A stretch of 64,000 nucleotides of DNA from Pachysolen tannophilus NRRL Y-2460 (taxonomy: Eukaryota > Ascomycota > Pichiomycetes > Alaninales > Pachysolenaceae). Positions 63,111 through 64,000 of the stretch are shown here, in pieces. Every line of letters begins with the position of its first letter. Position 1 is the stretch's first letter. Both the position numbers and the translations under genes were made by a program. The notes beneath the pieces were generated by a model. The model saw only the letters and a list, made by a program, of their open reading frames with translations, made no database searches and was not told the origin of the DNA. The stretch covers positions 671,624 to 735,623 of the forward strand of contig KV454012.1 of assembly GCA_001661245.1 (NCBI GenBank), written 5' to 3'.

Positions 63111-64000
63111 TTAAAAATCACTATCATCATAATATTCATCATCTGAATCTTCATCGACCAATTGTTCGAAATTAACTTTATAACGTAATAGTGCACCAAC
63201 ACCACCAAAACCTTTAACAAATTGAGCACCTTCAGAAGATCTATCTGTGACGAATTCTAAAGTAGCACCATAATTTTTATAAGTTTCAGCCAACCATTCT
63301 AAAAATGAAACTTCTGAAACAACTTCCATATCTGTTCCTGTTGCTTTATCCAATTGCCATGATTTATCTGGATTTCCAGGATCAACATGCAGAATTACTT
63401 CATTTCCTTCAGAATTTTTTAAAGTATATCTTATTATTGGTAAATTTTCATGAACAATAATTGTTTCACAAGCACCTAATTCCAAAGCTTTTAAAGTATC
63501 ATCAATACCATAACAAAATTTACCAGTATCTTGTGAAATTTCATCAAAATATTGAGTAATTAATTTTTTTTCTTGAATAAATTTAACATTACTTAATGCT
63601 TCAGCTGATAATTCAATGGCTTGATTAAATCCATTTTCACCACCATATGAGATATCAACGATTTTAACAATTTTAGCTTGTAATCTATTATCAAACATAT
63701 CTGATTTTGATAATTCATTTTTAAAATCTGCAGAACCTGCCAAGACTAAACCTGAAACATTAACTTTATCAGCAGTAATAAAATATTGAACAGCTGTTTC
63801 CGCCACTTTTCTAACATAATTATGTCTTTTCTCATCTCTTAAACGAGAAAAACGTAAAGCAGATTGACCACCTCTTCCATGTTTTTTAGGTAAATCCACT
63901 GTAAATTTATATAAAATTTCTCTTGTATTACCAGATAAAGCACCAAATAAAGCACCATTACCATCCATAACAATAAATCCAAACCTATCATCACTTTCTA
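63111..64000 (-). CDS. SUP45: Peptide chain release factor eRF1, 5' end outside window
   Basis: The frame is open to the right edge, so about 296 of ~437 residues are visible. It begins [19 protein letters not shown], followed by the catalytic loop [13 protein letters not shown] with the GGQ motif that triggers peptidyl-tRNA hydrolysis. Then come the domain 2-3 sequences ([43 protein letters not shown]) and an acidic C-terminus ([11 protein letters not shown]) that binds eRF3. The stop-codon-reading NIKS domain lies beyond the window. Assignment is firm. Confidence 0.97.
   Translation of the reverse strand, partial: ESDDRFGFIVMDGNGALFGALSGNTREILYKFTVDLPKKHGRGGQSALRFSRLRDEKRHNYVRKVAETAVQYFITADKVNVSGLVLAGSADFKNELSKSDMFDNRLQAKIVKIVDISYGGENGFNQAIELSAEALSNVKFIQEKKLITQYFDEISQDTGKFCYGIDDTLKALELGACETIIVHENLPIIRYTLKNSEGNEVILHVDPGNPDKSWQLDKATGTDMEVVSEVSFLEWLAETYKNYGATLEFVTDRSSEGAQFVKGFGGVGALLRYKVNFEQLVDEDSDDEYYDDSDF

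Noticed and set aside
1-64000. CRISPR arrays, transposons, LTRs or viral sequence
   Set aside because: No spaced direct repeats, integrase, reverse transcriptase or LTR-like ends were seen. All larger repeats are microsatellites or the gap-flanking duplicate.

Overview
The window is nuclear DNA from a budding yeast (Saccharomycotina). It is strongly AT-rich, with many poly-A/T and AT, AAT and CAA microsatellites. Genes are compact and mostly single-exon, and the few introns have yeast-type GTAAGT/GTATGT/GTGAGT donors, TACTAAC-like branch points and short first exons. CTG codons are rare. At three otherwise conserved positions (PTC1 codon 232, PPH3 codon 210, TRP2 codon 315) serine fits better than leucine, so this is probably a CUG-Ser clade (Candida/Debaryomyces-like) yeast. 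A HAK-type potassium transporter, absent from Saccharomyces cerevisiae, agrees with that. I cannot name the species.

Layout, left to right. 1-5 kb: 3' part of MRM2 (mitochondrial 21S rRNA methyltransferase), SEC27 (COPI) and SAR1 (COPII GTPase), the last two divergent. 5-18 kb: BMS1 (40S biogenesis GTPase), a Mnn2/Mnn5-type Golgi mannosyltransferase, a Pcl-type cyclin, an unrecognised secretory protein and an FLC-family membrane protein. 18.6-20.7 kb: an Asn-rich unknown gene present twice on either side of a 138-N gap, almost certainly unmerged contig ends. 20.9-32 kb: PPT1 (PP5), TRP2, RRN9, PPH3 (PP4), RSN1 (OSCA/TMEM63 family) and PPA2. 32.5-48.3 kb: NUP188, a long-form PRP24, TMA23, MDM1 and HAK1. 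48.4-50.3 kb: a long repeat-rich intergenic region with a 472-N gap. 50.3-64 kb: MCM2, tRNA-Pro(UGG), PTC1, an unknown gene, a Ser-rich tail-anchored-like protein, BMT2, MAK5 and the 3' part of SUP45 (eRF1).

These are mainly core housekeeping genes: secretion (SEC27, SAR1, mannosyltransferase, FLC, MDM1), ribosome biogenesis and translation (MRM2, BMS1, RRN9, TMA23, BMT2, MAK5, SUP45), phosphatases (PPT1, PPH3, PTC1), replication (MCM2), splicing (PRP24) and nuclear transport (NUP188). I see no dedicated gene cluster and no clear undescribed system.

The most useful observations concern gene models and assembly. Five genes have small first exons or introns that a plain ORF reading misses: MRM2, SEC27, SAR1, NUP188 and HAK1. 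Three genes (an unknown gene, BMT2, MAK5) are each split by a one-base shift at a poly-A run. The two copies of the duplicated block also differ by one T in a homopolymer, so homopolymer-length error is the likely common cause. Regulatory candidates are an MCB plus Mcm1/ECB-like site upstream of MCM2, RRPE motifs near ribosome-biogenesis genes, and a 23-bp inverted repeat between the convergent SAR1 and BMS1.
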